64,000 bases of DNA from Lysinibacillus sp. 2017 (GCF_003073375.1 NZ_CP029002.1:172001-236000); one strand, 5' to 3'; positions 41,476-56,231 are shown, counted from the first letter of the stretch. Translations and numbers: made by a program. Notes: generated by a model not told the origin, from the sequence alone.

Positions 41476-41744
41476 TTATTTTTTTGTGATATGGAGGTAG
41501 ATGTTTTTAATGATTTGATCATCTGAATGGAGCCGGTCCATAATCTGCTATAAGTGACGTATGTATATGACGTAAGGAGTGGGTGTCAAGTCTGTATTAT
41601 GAGCGTTTACAAGCTTAGCCTTCCTTACATGAGGAATGAGGAATGCAGATGCAGACACCCCATTTGACATTAAATCCTCTACCGCATATTGTGATGCGTT
41701 ACGAAAGGGGCTACCCATTCTGTAACATCTCCACTCAATATATA

Positions 41745-41774
41745 GTAGTGTTTTTTGTACTCTTACGCAAAGGC
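41745..41774. repeat. attR of the 23-kb island
   Basis: GTAGTGTTTTTTGTA (41745-41759) is the exact inverse of attL's 15-mer. The core ACGCAAAGGC (41765-41774) is shared with attL. Confidence 0.85.
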
Positions 41775-42293
41775 ATTGGCGATATTGGCAAAATCAATGT
41801 TCTGAATAAGCGTTAAATCGTTGTGTGGATCAATACTGTGCTTTTTCAACACAAATTCCCCAGCCATTTGCGGCATTCCACCAACACGTTGCCCTAAAAA
41901 TGTAGTGCCTTTTAACATTTCCCAATCAAAATTTGAGACGTCTTCACGTGCGACTAAAAACGTACCATCTGTTTGTGTAAGCTGTGCGAAGTTTACGACC
42001 GGATCATTTGGGTTTTGTCCTGCTACATAAATCGACGTTTCCGCTCCAATTAGGGCGATGTCGATGCCATCAGATAGAAGCGCGGTCATCGTTTTATCGC
42101 CACCAGGGATCGTCGTTAGTTGAATATCTAAGCCTTCCTCTTCAAAAAAGCCTTCCTCAATCGCAGCATAGAGTGGGGCATAGAAAATCGATCGTGTTAC
42201 TTCGCCAATCTTTACCTCGTGCAATACCTTCTCTCCACAGCCAGCTAAAACGAATAATAGCCCGCCAATCAAGGCATAACGAATCCATTTCAT
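41763..42293 (-). pseudogene. Substrate-binding lipoprotein gene, N-terminal part (split by island)
   Basis: The 5' part of the SsuA/ThiY-like gene encodes 'MKWIRYALIGGLLFVLAGC', a lipoprotein signal with lipobox L-A-G-C and Cys19. 'VTRSIFYAPLYAAIEEGFF' and 'DIALIGAETSIYVA', typical of NMT1/THI5-like binding proteins, follow. It ends 'NIANAFA' with a stop codon made at the att junction. The continuation 'SGTGDYVQLFEPTASIF' is at 18671-18213. The product would be a secreted half-protein unable to close around a ligand. Confidence 0.9.
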
Positions 42294-42434
42294 GTTGCCA
42301 TCCTTCTCTCTTTTGAATATGTCCTATAGTATGCGGTACCCATGCGAGGGGTGTTTAGGTTTACTTCTCATTTCGCTCAAATAACTGGTTCATGATACGA
42401 TAAGGAGACTAATTGTCATAAGGTGGAGAAATAT

Positions 42435-43049
42435 ATGTTTTTAAATCAATTGAAGGGACAACTAAATAAACCCCAACCGTTATTTTTAGGGGAAGAGAAG
42501 GCCTTTCGTTCAGCTGTGCTCATCCCACTAGTGGAAAAAGACGGCGAGTGGCATGTGTTATTTGAGGTGCGCGCTTTTACGATGCGTAAACAACCAGGGG
42601 ATATTAGCTTTCCAGGGGGTAAAATCGATGAAACAGATGCGTCACCACTGGCTGCTGCGTTACGTGAAACGTATGAAGAGCTAGGGGTAGATCCGCAATC
42701 GATTGAAGTACTTGGGCATTTAAGTCCTTTTGTAACTTCGCCTACATTTGTCGTCTATCCATTTATCGGGGTCATTGATGTCGCACAGCTACATACATTT
42801 AACAAAGATGAAGTGGAAGCAGTGTTTACAGTACCGCTTCAATGGTTACTAACGCATGAACCATACGTCCATTACGTAGCATTTGAACCAAAACCTTCAA
42901 TTGATTTTCCGTACGATAAAATTGCGAATGGACAAGACTACCAATGGCGACAAACCCGGATGGAAGAATGGTTTTATGAGTATGAAAATCACACAATTTG
43001 GGGCTTAACGGCACGCTTATTAAAGCATTTTGTGGAGAAGATGAAATAG
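42435..43049 (+). CDS. NUDIX hydrolase, CoA pyrophosphatase-like
   Basis: This protein has 204 residues. The Nudix box runs from 'GGKIDETDASPLAAALRE' into 'TYEELGV' (about residues 62-86): G-x5-E-x7-R-E-x-x-E-E-x-G. The preceding 'MRKQPGDISFPGG' is the additional motif of the CoA-cleaving subgroup (NudL/YeaB). It should hydrolyse CoA or oxidised CoA to phosphopantetheine and 3',5'-ADP. Start: ATG at 42435 after GGTGGAG; the GTG at 42423 is part of that site. It is divergent from the binding-protein gene and belongs to the backbone. Confidence 0.9.
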   Translation: MFLNQLKGQLNKPQPLFLGEEKAFRSAVLIPLVEKDGEWHVLFEVRAFTMRKQPGDISFPGGKIDETDASPLAAALRETYEELGVDPQSIEVLGHLSPFVTSPTFVVYPFIGVIDVAQLHTFNKDEVEAVFTVPLQWLLTHEPYVHYVAFEPKPSIDFPYDKIANGQDYQWRQTRMEEWFYEYENHTIWGLTARLLKHFVEKMK

Positions 43050-43061
43050 CGGTTAATACGT

Positions 43062-43298
43062 TTAAACAGGAAGAAACACGGATTGTTTTAACTGACTATC
43101 AATGACTTCACAGCTTTTTGGATGATCTAAATAAGCATCTACAATGAATAGTTCGTCAAGTGAAAGGGTATTCGCGGTTTGGATATTCAAGGCTCTTGTT
43201 GCACATTCATGCATGAAGAGAATAAGTTTGCTATTATTCGTTCGGTAAAATAACCGTTGATCGTTATGCGTTGTGACTATGATCGTATATCGGATCAA
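43062..43298 (-). CDS. Small hypothetical protein, 78 aa
   Basis: Not recognised. I place the start at the TTG 43298 because AAAAGGAG lies about ten bases upstream; the in-frame ATGs at 43322 and 43334 lie before that site. The protein ('IRYTIIVTTHNDQRLFYRTN') looks like a small beta-rich soluble domain. It is convergent with the Nudix gene, with only 12 bases between stops. Confidence 0.5.
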   Translation of the reverse strand: MIRYTIIVTTHNDQRLFYRTNNSKLILFMHECATRALNIQTANTLSLDELFIVDAYLDHPKSCEVIDSQLKQSVFLPV

Positions 43299-43403
43299 AA
43301 CATTCACGCTCCTTTTATTCATTATAAAATTCACTAAGAAGAATGTAAATTTTAGTCCAAGAACATTCCATACAAGAAGTAATAGCGTTTTAAAAATAAT
43401 AAA

Positions 43404-43441
43404 AGAGGCGATTTCTCTCGTGAATGGGAGAAATCGCCTCT
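43404..43441 (-). terminator. Hairpin terminator downstream of the chemoreceptor pseudogene
   Basis: AGAGGCGATTTCTC pairs with GAGAAATCGCCTCT, with T-runs on both strands. Confidence 0.8.
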
Positions 43442-43497
43442 GTTTTTTATAGGGAAAATATAAATCTATCGTATTCTGTGCTTTAGCGCTTTTGTTA

Positions 43498-44855
43498 TTA
43501 ATTCGTTTTAAATATACTTACTTCTGTTAATAGGTCGTCGACGATTGATTCTAATGATTCGGCGGTAGCTGAAATTTCTTCTAGCGAGCAAAGTTGTGCT
43601 TCTGTAGAAGTAGAAACCGTTTGTAATAATTTTTTCGAGTTCGCTGAAATATCTTCAACCACTTGAATATCACCAACAACGAAGTCACTATCTTTCGCAA
43701 TTTGTAGCGCGCGGTCCTGAATTTCAACAAGCTGCTCGGTTAAGTTTTCGATATATGTTTTTACTTGTAAGAAATTCGTTTCTGTTTGAGAGAACATTTC
43801 TAAACCTTTTGAAACCTCACCTAAACTATCATGCATAGAGGTTACAGATTTTGACGATTCACGTTGAATGGCTGTAATAATCTCTTTTACTTGAATCGAT
43901 GAATTATTCGTTTGTTCAGCCAGTTTTCGAACTTCCTCTGCAACAACTGCGAAGCCTTTTCCGTGTTCACCAGCACGTGCTGCTTCAATGGAAGCGTTCA
44001 ATGCAAGTAAGTTCGTTTGGTCTGCAATCGATGTAATCACGTTAACAATTTCATTAATTTCATTGGCATATGTATTTACCGTAGCAATATCAGAAGATAG
44101 ACGATTGAATGTGCCTTCGATATTCGACATTTGCTGCTGAGTAGAAATAACAATATCATGACCAATGTCTGCAGCGCTTACTGCATTTTGCGCGCTCGCT
44201 GTTACTTGTACGCTATTATCCGAAATAGAATGGATGTTTTCTGAGACTTTTTGCAATGATTTAAAGCTTTTTGTTAGTTTACTTGATTGTTGTTCAAAGC
44301 CGTCTTGTACATCATTCATCGCAAGTGCAATTTGCTCTGATGCTTTACGACTTTCTGCTAATGTTGCTGCAAGCTCTTCAGACGAAGCTGAAATGACTGA
44401 AGATTGTTCATGAATATGCTTAATAATCGATGAAAGCATATCACTCATCTTACGGAATGAACGGCTTAACAACCCAATTTCATCCTTCTTATTAATAGTT
44501 AAGGTTGTACGTAAATCGCCAGAGCTCATCACAACTGCTGCATCTGAAATTTCTTTTAATGGTTTTGTAATTGAACGAATAATGATGATTAGGAATACTC
44601 CTAAAATAACAAGTGAAGTAATGACAACATAAAGCGTTGTTTTTAAAATAGGATTCGTGGCCTCATGAATTTCACTGACAAACAGAGTGCCTCCAATTTT
44701 CCAACCGGTTAATTCATTGGTTGCAACAAACATTTGTTTATCTGAGAATAAGACGTAAATGCAATTAATAATGTCGGGATAAGTAGTGCAATTAAAAAGG
44801 CAAAGCCTAATTTGTAATTAATCGATGTTACTTTCGGTTTTTTCGATTTCCCCAT
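43498..44855 (-). pseudogene. Methyl-accepting chemotaxis protein with deleted sensor domain
   Basis: The true start is the ATG at 44855 after GGAGGAG, giving '[20 protein letters not shown]', TM1 and 'LIAFTSYS'. The frame then breaks at about 44740 and resumes in another frame as '[19 protein letters not shown]', the end of a dCACHE-type sensor. TM2, HAMP and a full signalling domain (hairpin tip near '[20 protein letters not shown]') follow. Roughly 200-250 sensor residues that a family member should have are missing. The open frame from 44733 has no Shine-Dalgarno, so this is a deletion-plus-frameshift pseudogene. Confidence 0.8.
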
Positions 44856-45092
44856 GCCGTTTCTCCTCCAAAAATTTCTTTAGTGTAGTGCTTTTTATGT
44901 ATCTACTTTCATTATAGTTTATTGTAAATAATTAGGGGGTTGTATATTTGACAAAAACCCGAATTTGTATAAAATAGGTAATTATTTTCACTTTTAATCG
45001 ATTGTTTTTTTGTGAATTCCTATTACGGATGCTAGGTTTTCACTATAAAATAGACTATGATGAAAAGAACAAATCACTTGGAGGATTTTTAA

Positions 45093-45206
45093 ATGAAGGG
45101 TAAAAAAAGGTTATATGTAGCCGTGGTCGTTGTTATTATTATCGCAGCGATGTTAGATATTATGTTTAAAGGTTTGGGTTATCAGTTATTACAAAAGATA
45201 GTTTAA
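45093..45206 (+). CDS. Small membrane protein, 37 aa
   Basis: The ATG at 45093 has TTGGAGG 8-9 bases upstream. The peptide is 'MKGKKR', one transmembrane helix ('LYVAVVVVIIIAAMLDIMF') and a short tail 'KGLGYQLLQKIV'. A perfect terminator follows at once (45209-45250). Similar positive-inside single-span proteins are common in Bacillales, with unknown function. Confidence 0.65.
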   Translation: MKGKKRLYVAVVVVIIIAAMLDIMFKGLGYQLLQKIV

Positions 45207-45208
45207 GA

Positions 45209-45250
45209 AAAAAGGTTCTGTCCAGAAAGTTTTTCCGGACAGAACCTTTT
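45209..45250. terminator. Bidirectional terminator
   Basis: AAAAGGTTCTGTCC pairs perfectly with GGACAGAACCTTTT. It serves the small gene on plus and the chemoreceptor gene on minus. Confidence 0.88.
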
Positions 45251-45273
45251 GCATTAATTATTTTGACTAATTC

Positions 45274-46965
45274 TTAACCATGTAATTTAAATTGACGTAC
45301 ATTTTCATTTAAAGTCTCGGCCATTCCAGCAAGTGTTGAAGAACTATTTGAAATTTCGTCCATGGCACTAGAGGCTTGTTCTACAGTAGCCGAAGTTTCT
45401 TCGATACTAGCAGCAGATTGTTGAGAAACTGCTGCAATTTCATCAATTGAACGATTAATCGTTGCAGTATTTTGTACAACTTCATTTAACTGAGAAGACA
45501 TATTTGTAATATGGTCGGACATATTTGAAAGCATGTTCGAAATTTCCGAGAAGGTTTCACCTGTTGTTGTAATTTGTGCTGAACCACGTTCGACTTCTTC
45601 ATAACCTGCTTCAAGTGATGAAGTGACAAGGTGTGATCCAGTTATAATTTTATCGACAATTGTTGTAATATCACCAACAGAATTTGTTACTTGATCGGCT
45701 AATTTTCGAACCTCATCCGCTACGACAGCGAAACCTTTACCGTGTTCACCCGCACGTGCAGCTTCAATCGCAGCATTAAGTGAAAGTAAATTTGTTTGGT
45801 CTGCAATTGCATGGATAACCTGAACAATTTTTGAGATTTCCTGTGTTTGTGTGCTTAATTCATCAACTTTAGTAACAGCATCTTTTACGATATGATCAAT
45901 GGTTACCATTTGATTCGTTGATGCATCCATTAAGTTTTGACCTTGTTTTGTTAATGTCATGACCTCATGAGAGTAGCGATTAATTTCGACATTACGGTCA
46001 TTGACATTTGACATTTTCATCGTGAAATCCGACATGGTTGCTGCTACATCGGCTGCGTTGCTTGCTTGTATTTCTGTACCATTTGCAATTTCGGAAACCG
46101 TCGTAGAGATTTGCTCTGTTCCGACTTTTACTTCACTAGCAGATTGAGTTAACTCTTCACTTTGTGCTGCAACTTCGTTTGAAACTTGTTGAATCGTTTT
46201 TAACATACGATTTAACGTCTGAACCATTTCGTTCGTTGCATCCGTTAATTGCCCAATTTCATCGGCTGTCGTTTTTTCGAGAAGAGGTTCACTGAAATTA
46301 CCATTCGCGATGCTTTCCATACGTTTTGTTACGGTAATGATTGGACGTGAAATCCTACGCGCACTAATACTTGCGATAACGATAGAGAGGATAATGATGA
46401 GTAGGCCGGTAACAAGGCTCATTGTTTTTGTAGTTGTGCCCGAAGTAATAACCTCTTGACCATACGTATTCATTTTTTCGCTACGACTTACAGCTAAGCT
46501 TTCAAAACCTTTGCGAATTTCGGTAGCGGTGTTATCCATTTTTATTAAATTGGCTGTAGCAAGTTTTTCATTTCCAGCATCATACACATCGAGTACTGAA
46601 GTTTGAACGTAATTACTCCACTCTGCTGCCATTTTTGCATATTTTTCAAATTCATCTGATTGAATAAGTACACGTAGCTGTTCTTCTTTTTGCTGTGCAA
46701 TCGCTACGTTTTCTGTATAAATGTCTTTATATGTAGAACTGCCTGATAAAACATAACCACGCGCTGCTGCAATACGTATTGCCATTGTTTGCGCCAAATC
46801 ATAGTCAACCGTTAAAAGTTGTAGCTCTTCATCCACGATTTTTTTCGTGTTATCGACGCTGTTTGATGTCTGAATATAGTTATAAATTATAAATGCAGCT
46901 ATTATAGCGATGACACTAGTGAATGCAAAAAGTATTCTTTTTCGAATTGTTTTAAATTTAATCAT
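45274..46965 (-). CDS. Methyl-accepting chemotaxis protein (4HB sensor, HAMP)
   Basis: This protein has 563 residues: TM1 near 10-31 ('[20 protein letters not shown]'), a periplasm-side four-helix bundle sensor of about 150 residues ('[20 protein letters not shown]' is typical of 4HB_MCP_1), TM2 near 184-208, HAMP to about 262, and the MCP signalling domain with the tip '[20 protein letters not shown]'. It should report to CheA/CheW. Start: ATG at 46965, 6 bases after GAGGAGG; the longer frames to 47022 have no such site. It lacks a C-terminal CheR tether, and its ligand is unknown. Confidence 0.93.
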   Translation of the reverse strand: MIKFKTIRKRILFAFTSVIAIIAAFIIYNYIQTSNSVDNTKKIVDEELQLLTVDYDLAQTMAIRIAAARGYVLSGSSTYKDIYTENVAIAQQKEEQLRVLIQSDEFEKYAKMAAEWSNYVQTSVLDVYDAGNEKLATANLIKMDNTATEIRKGFESLAVSRSEKMNTYGQEVITSGTTTKTMSLVTGLLIIILSIVIASISARRISRPIITVTKRMESIANGNFSEPLLEKTTADEIGQLTDATNEMVQTLNRMLKTIQQVSNEVAAQSEELTQSASEVKVGTEQISTTVSEIANGTEIQASNAADVAATMSDFTMKMSNVNDRNVEINRYSHEVMTLTKQGQNLMDASTNQMVTIDHIVKDAVTKVDELSTQTQEISKIVQVIHAIADQTNLLSLNAAIEAARAGEHGKGFAVVADEVRKLADQVTNSVGDITTIVDKIITGSHLVTSSLEAGYEEVERGSAQITTTGETFSEISNMLSNMSDHITNMSSQLNEVVQNTATINRSIDEIAAVSQQSAASIEETSATVEQASSAMDEISNSSSTLAGMAETLNENVRQFKLHG

Positions 46966-47022
46966 TTTAAACCTCCTCATAATAATAGAAAAAAGTAAAA
47001 ATTTTCTTTTTAAATTTAGCAT

Positions 47023-47516
47023 ATTAACTATTCAAATAAGTTTAACGAGAATAAAACGAGTAGAAATTTGACATAAGCGGGCATTTTATTGTTTGGAATT
47101 TAAAAAAGTATTTCAAAAATAGGTCTTTTTTTCTATTTTAAAAAAATTTCTTTTTTTTAACCTAATTTTAACCTTTGAAAGGTATAACTGTATTTAGTAA
47201 TCCAAGAAGATTTGGATATACTAAAGGTTTCTCCACTTTTTGCCTTTCTCTTTTTATGTCTAGATAATTGTAGAAAGGCTCTTTTTTACAGTGAATCCGT
47301 TTTTCTCATAAATTCTCCTACTTGATTTGCCCTTTACTTTTAATGAGTAAGGGGTCTTTTTATTGATAAGGAAATTATAAATGTATCGTATTGTAGATAA
47401 CTTTTAAATAAAGTATATTTCACGTCTAGGCTAAAGCCCCAGCCCCTCGAGCTTTTCGACCCCTCCTAAGCTTGTCGGGGCTTAACGGGATGCTTTAGCA
47501 CTTTTGTTCAGTAAAA
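47023..47516. other. Intergenic gap
   Basis: No convincing gene. Around 47435-47482 there is a GC-rich imperfect inverted repeat (AAGCCCCAGCCCC...GTCGGGGCTT) that could be a small repeat element. Confidence 0.4.
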
Positions 47517-47544
47517 AGCCACGTTTCAATGAAGAAACGTGGCT
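47517..47544 (-). terminator. Terminator of the M32 carboxypeptidase gene
   Basis: AGCCACGTTTC pairs with GAAACGTGGCT; on the minus strand it is followed by TTTTTAC. Confidence 0.85.
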
Positions 47545-47550
47545 CGATGA

Positions 47551-49038
47551 CTAAAGTTGATAAAGTTTTGTGTACTTTTGCTGTAAGTAATCTGCAAGAT
47601 AGTGAGCAGATAATGCTTCACCAGTACCTTCAACAATCAATTCATTTGGTTTTTTTAATGCCCCATGTTGATGAACATTTTCAGTTAACCACTGTAAAAT
47701 TGGCGTAAGATTGCCTTGTTCTAATAGCTCGTCGAAGTTTTGGATATCTTGATCCATCGCATGCTTCCATTGTGCAGCATACATGAAGCCAAGTGCATAA
47801 CTTGGGAAGTAGCCGAAACTTCCGTCACTCCAATGCATATCTTGTAGTACACCCTGAGCATCATTTTCTGGACGAATGCCAAGATATTCCTCATATTTAT
47901 CATTCCAAACACGTGGTAAGTCCTCTGCTTGTAAGTCACCATTGAAAATTTCACGCTCAATTTCGTAGCGAATCATAATATGTAGTGGGTAGGTTAACTC
48001 ATCTGCTTCAATACGAATAAATGATGGCTCTGAAAAATTAATAGCTCTTAGAAACTCTTCTACAGGTACTTGCCCAAATTGTTCTGGTGAGTGTTTTTGT
48101 AATACAGCAAAGTTATGCTTCCAAAAGTTCTCGTTACGTCCAAGGATGTTTTCGTAAAATAATGATTGTGACTCATGAATACCCATGGATGCTCCAGTAG
48201 ATAGCGGTAAGCCGTTTAACTTAGGGTCGATGTTTTGTTCATATAAAGCATGACCACATTCGTGAATTGTGCCAAAAATAGCTGAGCGGAAGTCCATTTC
48301 ATCATATTTTGTTGTAACGCGAATGTCACCGCTATTTAAACCAATCATAAATGGGTGTACCGTTTCATCTAAGCGACCTGCGTCGAAGTCATAACCAAGC
48401 TGCGTTAGTAGTTCAAGTGAGGCGGTGTGTTGACCAGCTTTCGGGAAATGCTTAAATAACACCGATGTATCTGGTTTGTTTGGTGAAGCTTGAATCGCTT
48501 TTACAAGAGGAACGATTGTTTCTTTCAACTCGCCAAATAATCGATCGAGCATATCCGTTGTCATGTTAGGCTCATATTGATCTAATAGCGTGTTGTAAGC
48601 CGAGCCGTTTTTGATGCCCAAATAGTGTACAAATTTCTTTTGATACACGATGACTTCTTTAAGGTAAGGAAGGAAAATTTGAAAATCTGATTTTGCCTTT
48701 GCTTCTTCCCACGCTGCTTCTGATTTTGCTTTTAAAATGGTATAGGCTTTGTATTCATCTGCAGGAATTTTCTTCGATTCATCATAGGATTTTTTGACTT
48801 CTTCATAAAGACGACGCGTTACGTAGTCTAGCTCTTCGTTTTCAAGTTGTGTAAGCATTGCCCCAAGCTCGTCGCTTGTTTGCAGTGCGAATAACTCAGA
48901 AGATAATGTGCCAATAACCTCTGCACGCTGCGGTAAACCTTTCTTCGGTGCACCTGTACGCATATCCCAGAATATAACCGCAAGCGCCTCAGAATAATTC
49001 TGCATTTTTTTCACATAGTCGATAAATGTTTCTTTCAT
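47551..49038 (-). CDS. M32 family metallocarboxypeptidase (thermostable carboxypeptidase 1 type)
   Basis: This 495-residue cytosolic zinc carboxypeptidase removes C-terminal residues from peptides. The H-E-x-x-H motif 'HECGH' is near residue 260, followed by 'GIHESQSLFYEN' near 286-297, which carries the third zinc ligand Glu. The conserved M32 stretch 'DIRVTTKYDEMDFRSAIFGT' precedes the active site. Full family length, no signal peptide. Start: ATG at 49038 after a purine-rich AAAGGAG. It is a single gene with its own terminator. Confidence 0.93.
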   Translation of the reverse strand: MKETFIDYVKKMQNYSEALAVIFWDMRTGAPKKGLPQRAEVIGTLSSELFALQTSDELGAMLTQLENEELDYVTRRLYEEVKKSYDESKKIPADEYKAYTILKAKSEAAWEEAKAKSDFQIFLPYLKEVIVYQKKFVHYLGIKNGSAYNTLLDQYEPNMTTDMLDRLFGELKETIVPLVKAIQASPNKPDTSVLFKHFPKAGQHTASLELLTQLGYDFDAGRLDETVHPFMIGLNSGDIRVTTKYDEMDFRSAIFGTIHECGHALYEQNIDPKLNGLPLSTGASMGIHESQSLFYENILGRNENFWKHNFAVLQKHSPEQFGQVPVEEFLRAINFSEPSFIRIEADELTYPLHIMIRYEIEREIFNGDLQAEDLPRVWNDKYEEYLGIRPENDAQGVLQDMHWSDGSFGYFPSYALGFMYAAQWKHAMDQDIQNFDELLEQGNLTPILQWLTENVHQHGALKKPNELIVEGTGEALSAHYLADYLQQKYTKLYQL

Positions 49039-49207
49039 AAAAACACTCCTTTCTATATGAATTATATGCGAATTAGTATTGTGTGACTAATTTAAAAATT
49101 GAAACTTTGAAAGTGAAACTATCGGATTAAAGGTAAATTTGTAAATTTAGTAACTGTGAGTAGGAAATAGGGAAATGAAAATAAGTAAGAAGAAACGAGG
49201 ATTAATA

Positions 49208-49585
49208 ATGGGAGCGAAATGGATTAAAGTTTCGGTTTGTTACTTAATTATTGGGATTCTATTTGGCCTTTTCATGCACTATACGATTGATTTACAGTGG
49301 GGAGCAACACATGCACATATTAACGTAGTAGGATGGCTATCCACAGGATTAATTGGTGTTATATATACCTTGTACCCTAGAGCAGGGAATAGTAATTTAG
49401 GAGTTATACATTTTTGGGTGCAAAACATTTCTTTACCATTTTTATTCGCTGGAATGATGTTAATTCATACTGATTTCCCTCATGCGTTGATGGAAGTTTG
49501 CGTATCTGGTGGAGGAATCGGCTTCGCAGTTGCTATTTTAATATTTTTAGTTAACGTATTTCAAAATGTAAAAGCGACAAATTAA
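49208..49585 (+). CDS. Small membrane protein related to haem-copper oxidase subunit I
   Basis: This 125-residue protein has four predicted helices: 'VCYLIIGILFGLFMHYTI', 'INVVGWLSTGLIGVIYTLY', 'ISLPFLFAGMMLI' and 'GGIGFAVAILIFLVNVF'. The motif 'THAHINVVGWLS' near residues 33-44 matches the H-A-H-x-N-x-x-G-W signature of cbb3/NorB-like fragments annotated as cytochrome c oxidase-like or NnrS-related. The other metal ligands of an oxidase are absent, so it cannot be a complete enzyme. Start: ATG at 49208 after GAGG; the upstream frame from 49175 has no better site. Confidence 0.7.
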   Translation: MGAKWIKVSVCYLIIGILFGLFMHYTIDLQWGATHAHINVVGWLSTGLIGVIYTLYPRAGNSNLGVIHFWVQNISLPFLFAGMMLIHTDFPHALMEVCVSGGGIGFAVAILIFLVNVFQNVKATN

Positions 49586-49610
49586 TCAAAAATCAGGCTT
49601 ACTTATTAAA

Positions 49611-49647
49611 AAACTCGAAAAAGTGAATTTGCCTTTTCGAGTTTTTT
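49611..49647 (+). terminator. Terminator after the oxidase-like gene
   Basis: AAACTCGAAAAA pairs with TTTTCGAGTTT around a 12-base loop, followed by T-rich sequence. Confidence 0.8.
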
Positions 49648-49873
49648 TATATTGAAAGGGGGTTTTTAAAAAATGAAGGCAAAGGAAGTTGAGATTTTTT
49701 TAATGATAATTAAATAGGAAAGAACTATAATTATTTTACTGGTATAATAATTTGAAAATTTTTTCTTTTAATAAAGTGTTGCATTACTAACAACAACAGG
49801 TGTATATTAATAAACGTTGAAGCGCAACAAACGCTTACAACGAACGAAATAAAATAAAAAATATTAAAAAATG

Positions 49874-49902
49874 TTGACATTGAGAAGTTAACATGTTAAT
49901 AT
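49874..49902 (+). promoter_or_regulatory. rRNA operon promoter
   Basis: TTGACA (49874-49879), 17 bases, TAATAT (49897-49902), about 145 bases before 16S. The region 49648-49873 is AT-rich with no gene and may hold a second promoter or UP element. Confidence 0.65.
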
Positions 49903-50045
49903 ATTAAAGGTCGTCAACACGACGACAACATGAACCTTGAAAACTGAACAAGCAACGTTAATGAAACAAAGCTTCTTAAATGAAGCAAAAATAGATATCA
50001 ACTTTTAGTTGATACGCTAGCAAAGCAAATGAGCTTTCAAACTAA

Positions 50046-54850
<4,805 letters not shown>

Positions 54851-54948
54851 ATTTTATTGCACAACTCAATGAAACGTTTATCCAGTTTTGAAAGAACAAT
54901 TCTTTCTACATATACACGGATGTTCTTTAACATGACATCCATGTCATA

Positions 54949-55065
<117 letters not shown>

Positions 55066-55075
55066 TAGAATATAT

Positions 55076-55151
55076 GGAGGATTAGCTCAGCTGGGAGAGC
55101 ACCTGCCTTACAAGCAGGGGGTCGGCGGTTCGAGCCCGTCATCCTCCACCA
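55076..55151 (+). tRNA. tRNA-Val (UAC)
   Basis: Acceptor GGAGGAT/ATCCTCC, anticodon loop CTTACAA, CCA encoded. First of 14 tRNAs behind 5S. Confidence 0.95.
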
Positions 55152-55161
55152 TTTCTATAGT

Positions 55162-55237
<76 letters not shown>

Positions 55238-55244
55238 CTATAGA

Positions 55245-55320
55245 GTGCCATTAGCTCAGTTGGTAGAGCATCTGACTTTTAATCAGAGGGTCGAAGGTTC
55301 GAGTCCTTCATGGCACACCA
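55245..55320 (+). tRNA. tRNA-Lys (UUU)
   Basis: Acceptor GTGCCAT/ATGGCAC, anticodon loop CTTTTAA, CCA encoded. Confidence 0.95.
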
Positions 55321-55366
55321 GTTTTTAATTTCATAACTGTCAGAATAAAAATATCTTATGCATTTT

Positions 55367-55441
55367 GCGGAAGTAGTTCAGTGGTAGAACACCACCTTGC
55401 CAAGGTGGGGGTCGCGAGTTCGAACCTCGTCTTCCGCTCCA
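55367..55441 (+). tRNA. tRNA-Gly (GCC)
   Basis: Acceptor GCGGAAG/CTTCCGC, anticodon loop TTGCCAA, CCA encoded. Confidence 0.95.
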
Positions 55442-55448
55442 AAAAAAT

Positions 55449-55537
55449 GCCGGGGTGGCGGAACTGGCAGACGCACAGGACTTAAAATCCTGCGGTGAGT
55501 GATCACCGTGCCGGTTCGATTCCGGCCCTCGGCACCA
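55449..55537 (+). tRNA. tRNA-Leu (UAA)
   Basis: 89 bases with a long variable arm; anticodon loop CTTAAAA, CCA encoded. Confidence 0.95.
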
Positions 55538-55561
55538 TTTTTACTTTAAACAAAAAATTTA

Positions 55562-55638
55562 GCGCTCGTAGCTCAATTGGATAGAGCATCTGACTACGAA
55601 TCAGAAGGTTGTAGGTTCAAGTCCTGTCGAGCGCACCA
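55562..55638 (+). tRNA. tRNA-Arg (ACG)
   Basis: Anticodon loop CTACGAA; the A34 is normally edited to inosine. CCA encoded. Confidence 0.95.
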
Positions 55639-55664
55639 TATATTTTTAAATGAAATGACAAATT

Positions 55665-55741
55665 CGGAATGTAGCTCAGCTTGGTAGAGCACTTGGTTTG
55701 GGACCAAGGGGTCGTAGGTTCGAATCCTGTCATTCCGACCA
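55665..55741 (+). tRNA. tRNA-Pro (UGG)
   Basis: Acceptor CGGAATG/CATTCCG, anticodon loop TTTGGGA, CCA encoded. Confidence 0.95.
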
Positions 55742-55748
55742 TTATAAT

Positions 55749-55824
55749 GGGGCCTTAGCTCAGCTGGGAGAGCGCCTGCCTTGCACGCAGGAGGTCAGCG
55801 GTTCGATCCCGCTAGGCTCCACCA
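55749..55824 (+). tRNA. tRNA-Ala (UGC)
   Basis: Acceptor GGGGCCT/AGGCTCC, anticodon loop CTTGCAC, CCA encoded. Confidence 0.95.
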
Positions 55825-55843
55825 TATATTTATTTTTTTCTTC

Positions 55844-55936
55844 GGAGGTATACCCAAGTCTGGCTGAAGGGATTAGTCTTGAAAACTAACAGGCGGGTTA
55901 AACCGCGCGGGGGTTCGAATCCCTCTACCTCCTCCA
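55844..55936 (+). tRNA. tRNA-Ser (UGA)
   Basis: 93 bases with a long variable arm; anticodon loop CTTGAAA, CCA encoded. Confidence 0.95.
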
Positions 55937-55958
55937 TTTTCATAATTTACTTAATGTT

Positions 55959-56034
55959 GGTCCCGTGGTGTAGCGGTTAACATGCCTGCCTGTCACGCAG
56001 GAGATCGCCGGTTCGATCCCGGTCGGGACCGCCA
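55959..56034 (+). tRNA. tRNA-Asp (GUC)
   Basis: Acceptor GGTCCCG/CGGGACC, anticodon loop CTGTCAC, CCA encoded. Confidence 0.95.
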
Positions 56035-56056
56035 TTTTTTTATGAAATTTTATAGT

Positions 56057-56132
56057 GGGTTTGTAGCTCAGTTGGTAGAGCATTAGATTGAAGCTCTAAG
56101 TGTCGGCGGTTCGATTCCGTCCAAACCCACCA
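56057..56132 (+). tRNA. tRNA-Phe (GAA)
   Basis: Acceptor GGGTTTG/CAAACCC, anticodon loop TTGAAGC, CCA encoded. Confidence 0.95.
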
Positions 56133-56144
56133 TATTTTTTATAT

Positions 56145-56221
<77 letters not shown>

Positions 56222-56231
56222 TATAAATTGT

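Larger units (their letters stand above)
18662..41774. mobile_element. 23.1-kb genomic island integrated in an ABC binding-protein gene
   Basis: The distance between the two cores is 23103 bp. Joining the right inner flank to the left inner flank gives a circular junction with two 15-bp inverted arms about 22 bp apart around the core, the layout of a serine-integrase attP. Joining the outer flanks restores the host gene (attB). Cargo: RiPP/quorum-sensing cluster, three serine recombinase loci (one intact), an IS110/IS1111 copy, and a block of defence genes. The intact recombinase is internal rather than beside an end, so the island may be composite. Confidence 0.88.

Noticed and set aside
41763-42293. 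A complete short binding protein
   Set aside because: The frame ends exactly at the att core, and the missing half with the matching sequence is found at 18213-18671.
42294-42420. Possible TPP or similar riboswitch upstream of the binding-protein gene
   Set aside because: The TPP hallmarks CTGAGA and ACCC..GAT.TGG in the right order are absent from the 5' leader.
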